Positions 63,314 through 64,000 of a stretch of DNA of 64,000 nt are shown here, piece by piece. The translations under genes and the position numbers were made by a program. The stretch comes from Dichotomocladium elegans (Eukaryota > Mucoromycota > Mucoromycetes > Mucorales > Lichtheimiaceae), in the NCBI GenBank assembly GCA_025716815.1, contig JAIXMN010000002.1:806001-870000 (forward strand), read 5' to 3'. Every line of letters starts with the position of its first letter. The stretch's first letter is position 1. The notes beneath the pieces were generated by a model. The model searched no databases and had not been told where the DNA came from. It was given only the letters and a program-made list of their open reading frames with translations.

Positions 63314-63977
63314 ATGCGTTTTATTTCACGGACAAAGATTGAACACATCCTCAGCTTAGTTCTGAACGGAATCAACATGAGCCTTTGCCTTCTGGTAATT
63401 GTTGCCTGTGTCTTCAAGTCCATAAACGGCAGCTTCTCAGAAATCGTCATATGCATTTACGGAGGGTAACAAGCGCACCTATCGCACCGACACACTAAAG
63501 GATACTCCATTGACTATGGTGGAAAATTGTACACAGCATCATAGCAGCACTATGTATAATCAACGAAGCCGTGTCCTTTGATATATCATTCGAATATTTT
63601 CGTTTTCTTTCAATCTATCGAGGGCGCAGCATGGTCTTTATATTGTAAGAGTCAACACTAGAAATTATATTGGAATATTCCCAGAGAGTGATAATATATT
63701 TCATAGCTTTGGATGCCTCGTTCTTGACAACTCCGTGGTCAACATTGTTGCCGGGACACTAAATCTTACTATGGGGTCCGTTTACATGATCATGTCCTTT
63801 ATCACACCTGCCTTTGTCCCTCCAAATCCCGTATCTATCAACTGGCAAAATTGGAAGGATTTCTCTGCCGAAGGACTTGATCTCCCACGTCCACGACCGT
63901 TGGTAAGATGGAATATGTAGTTGTATTTTTGTGTGTGCGTGTGCGTGTGTGTGTTTTCGAAGGAGGTGTTTCTATGA
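63314..63977 (+). CDS. small four-TM protein, Tvp15/COPI-associated-like
   Basis: Not listed by any single long reading frame; assembled from four exons: 63314-63465, 63537-63644, 63707-63902, 63963-63977, all in phase, 156 aa. Hydrophobic segments: SLCLLVIVACVFKSI, IVICIYGGIIAALCII, MVFIFFGCLVL and AGTLNLTMGSVYMIMSFI, giving four membrane passes. Between passes 2 and 3 is FEYFRFLSIYRGRS, like the loop before a Gly-Arg in COPI-associated/Tvp15 proteins, which cycle through the Golgi. The C-terminal tail is WQNWKDFSAEGLDLPRPRP. The last exon (five codons) is the weakest call, since the window ends soon after. The last intron holds a (GT)n run. Confidence 0.6.
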
Positions 63978-64000
63978 CCTTTTATATTAAATATCCAACA

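Overview
This window looks like nuclear DNA of a filamentous, intron-rich fungus. The genes carry many short GT-AG introns (about 47-110 bp, a few longer). The products are fungal: squalene epoxidase, mitochondrial RNA polymerase, a Ppz-type phosphatase, a SH3-SAM-PH polarity protein, a fungal tetraspanin, an Nrc2/Fpk-type kinase and an ATF/CREB bZIP factor. A mucoromycete (early-diverging fungus) is my best guess, but that is inference from protein flavour only. No operons, CRISPR, rRNA or tRNA genes were seen.

I reassembled 21 protein-coding genes by matching splice phase across exons. For most, the exon lengths sum to a clean reading frame from ATG to stop.

Layout. 1-150: tail of an unknown + strand gene. 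488-4473 (-): RPO41. 5331-7451 (+): TFIIIC Tfc6-like WD40 protein. 7452-11570: gene-poor stretch with a dead Tc1/mariner-type transposase (8990-10218). 11571-13336 (+): Ppz-type phosphatase. 15899-16816 (+): C2H2 factor. 17819-18838 (-): soluble ABC ATPase. 20167-22328 (+): LAMMER kinase. 23491-25902 (-): SH3-SAM-PH-CH protein. 25903-31522: 5.6 kb gene desert. 31523-32964 (+): ATF/CREB bZIP. 34142-35804 (+): mitochondrial PDK/BCKDK-family protein with a degenerate active site. 36393-37166 (+): unknown protein. 37364-38883 (-) and 39070-41099 (+): DOM34 and VPS36, head to head. 41163-43561 (-): GRAMD4-like. 43962-45842 (-): ERG1. 46412-48612 (-): vacuolar amino-acid transporter. 49176-50156 (-): MED18. 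51196-53443 (-): Nrc2/Fpk-type kinase. 54053-59034 (-): SNT1/NCoR-like SANT protein. 59495-60639 (+): EI24-domain membrane protein. 61836-63085 (+): tetraspanin. 63314-63977 (+): small four-TM Golgi-type protein.

The genes are mostly unrelated housekeeping functions: transcription, membrane traffic, sterol synthesis, signalling and ribosome rescue. There is no metabolic or defence cluster. The most unusual items are the predicted PDK/BCKDK-family pseudokinase, the SH3-SAM-PH-CH architecture, the LAMMER kinase whose signature reads LAMMES, and a tandem-NZF VPS36. The longest introns tend to be the ones filled with simple repeats.
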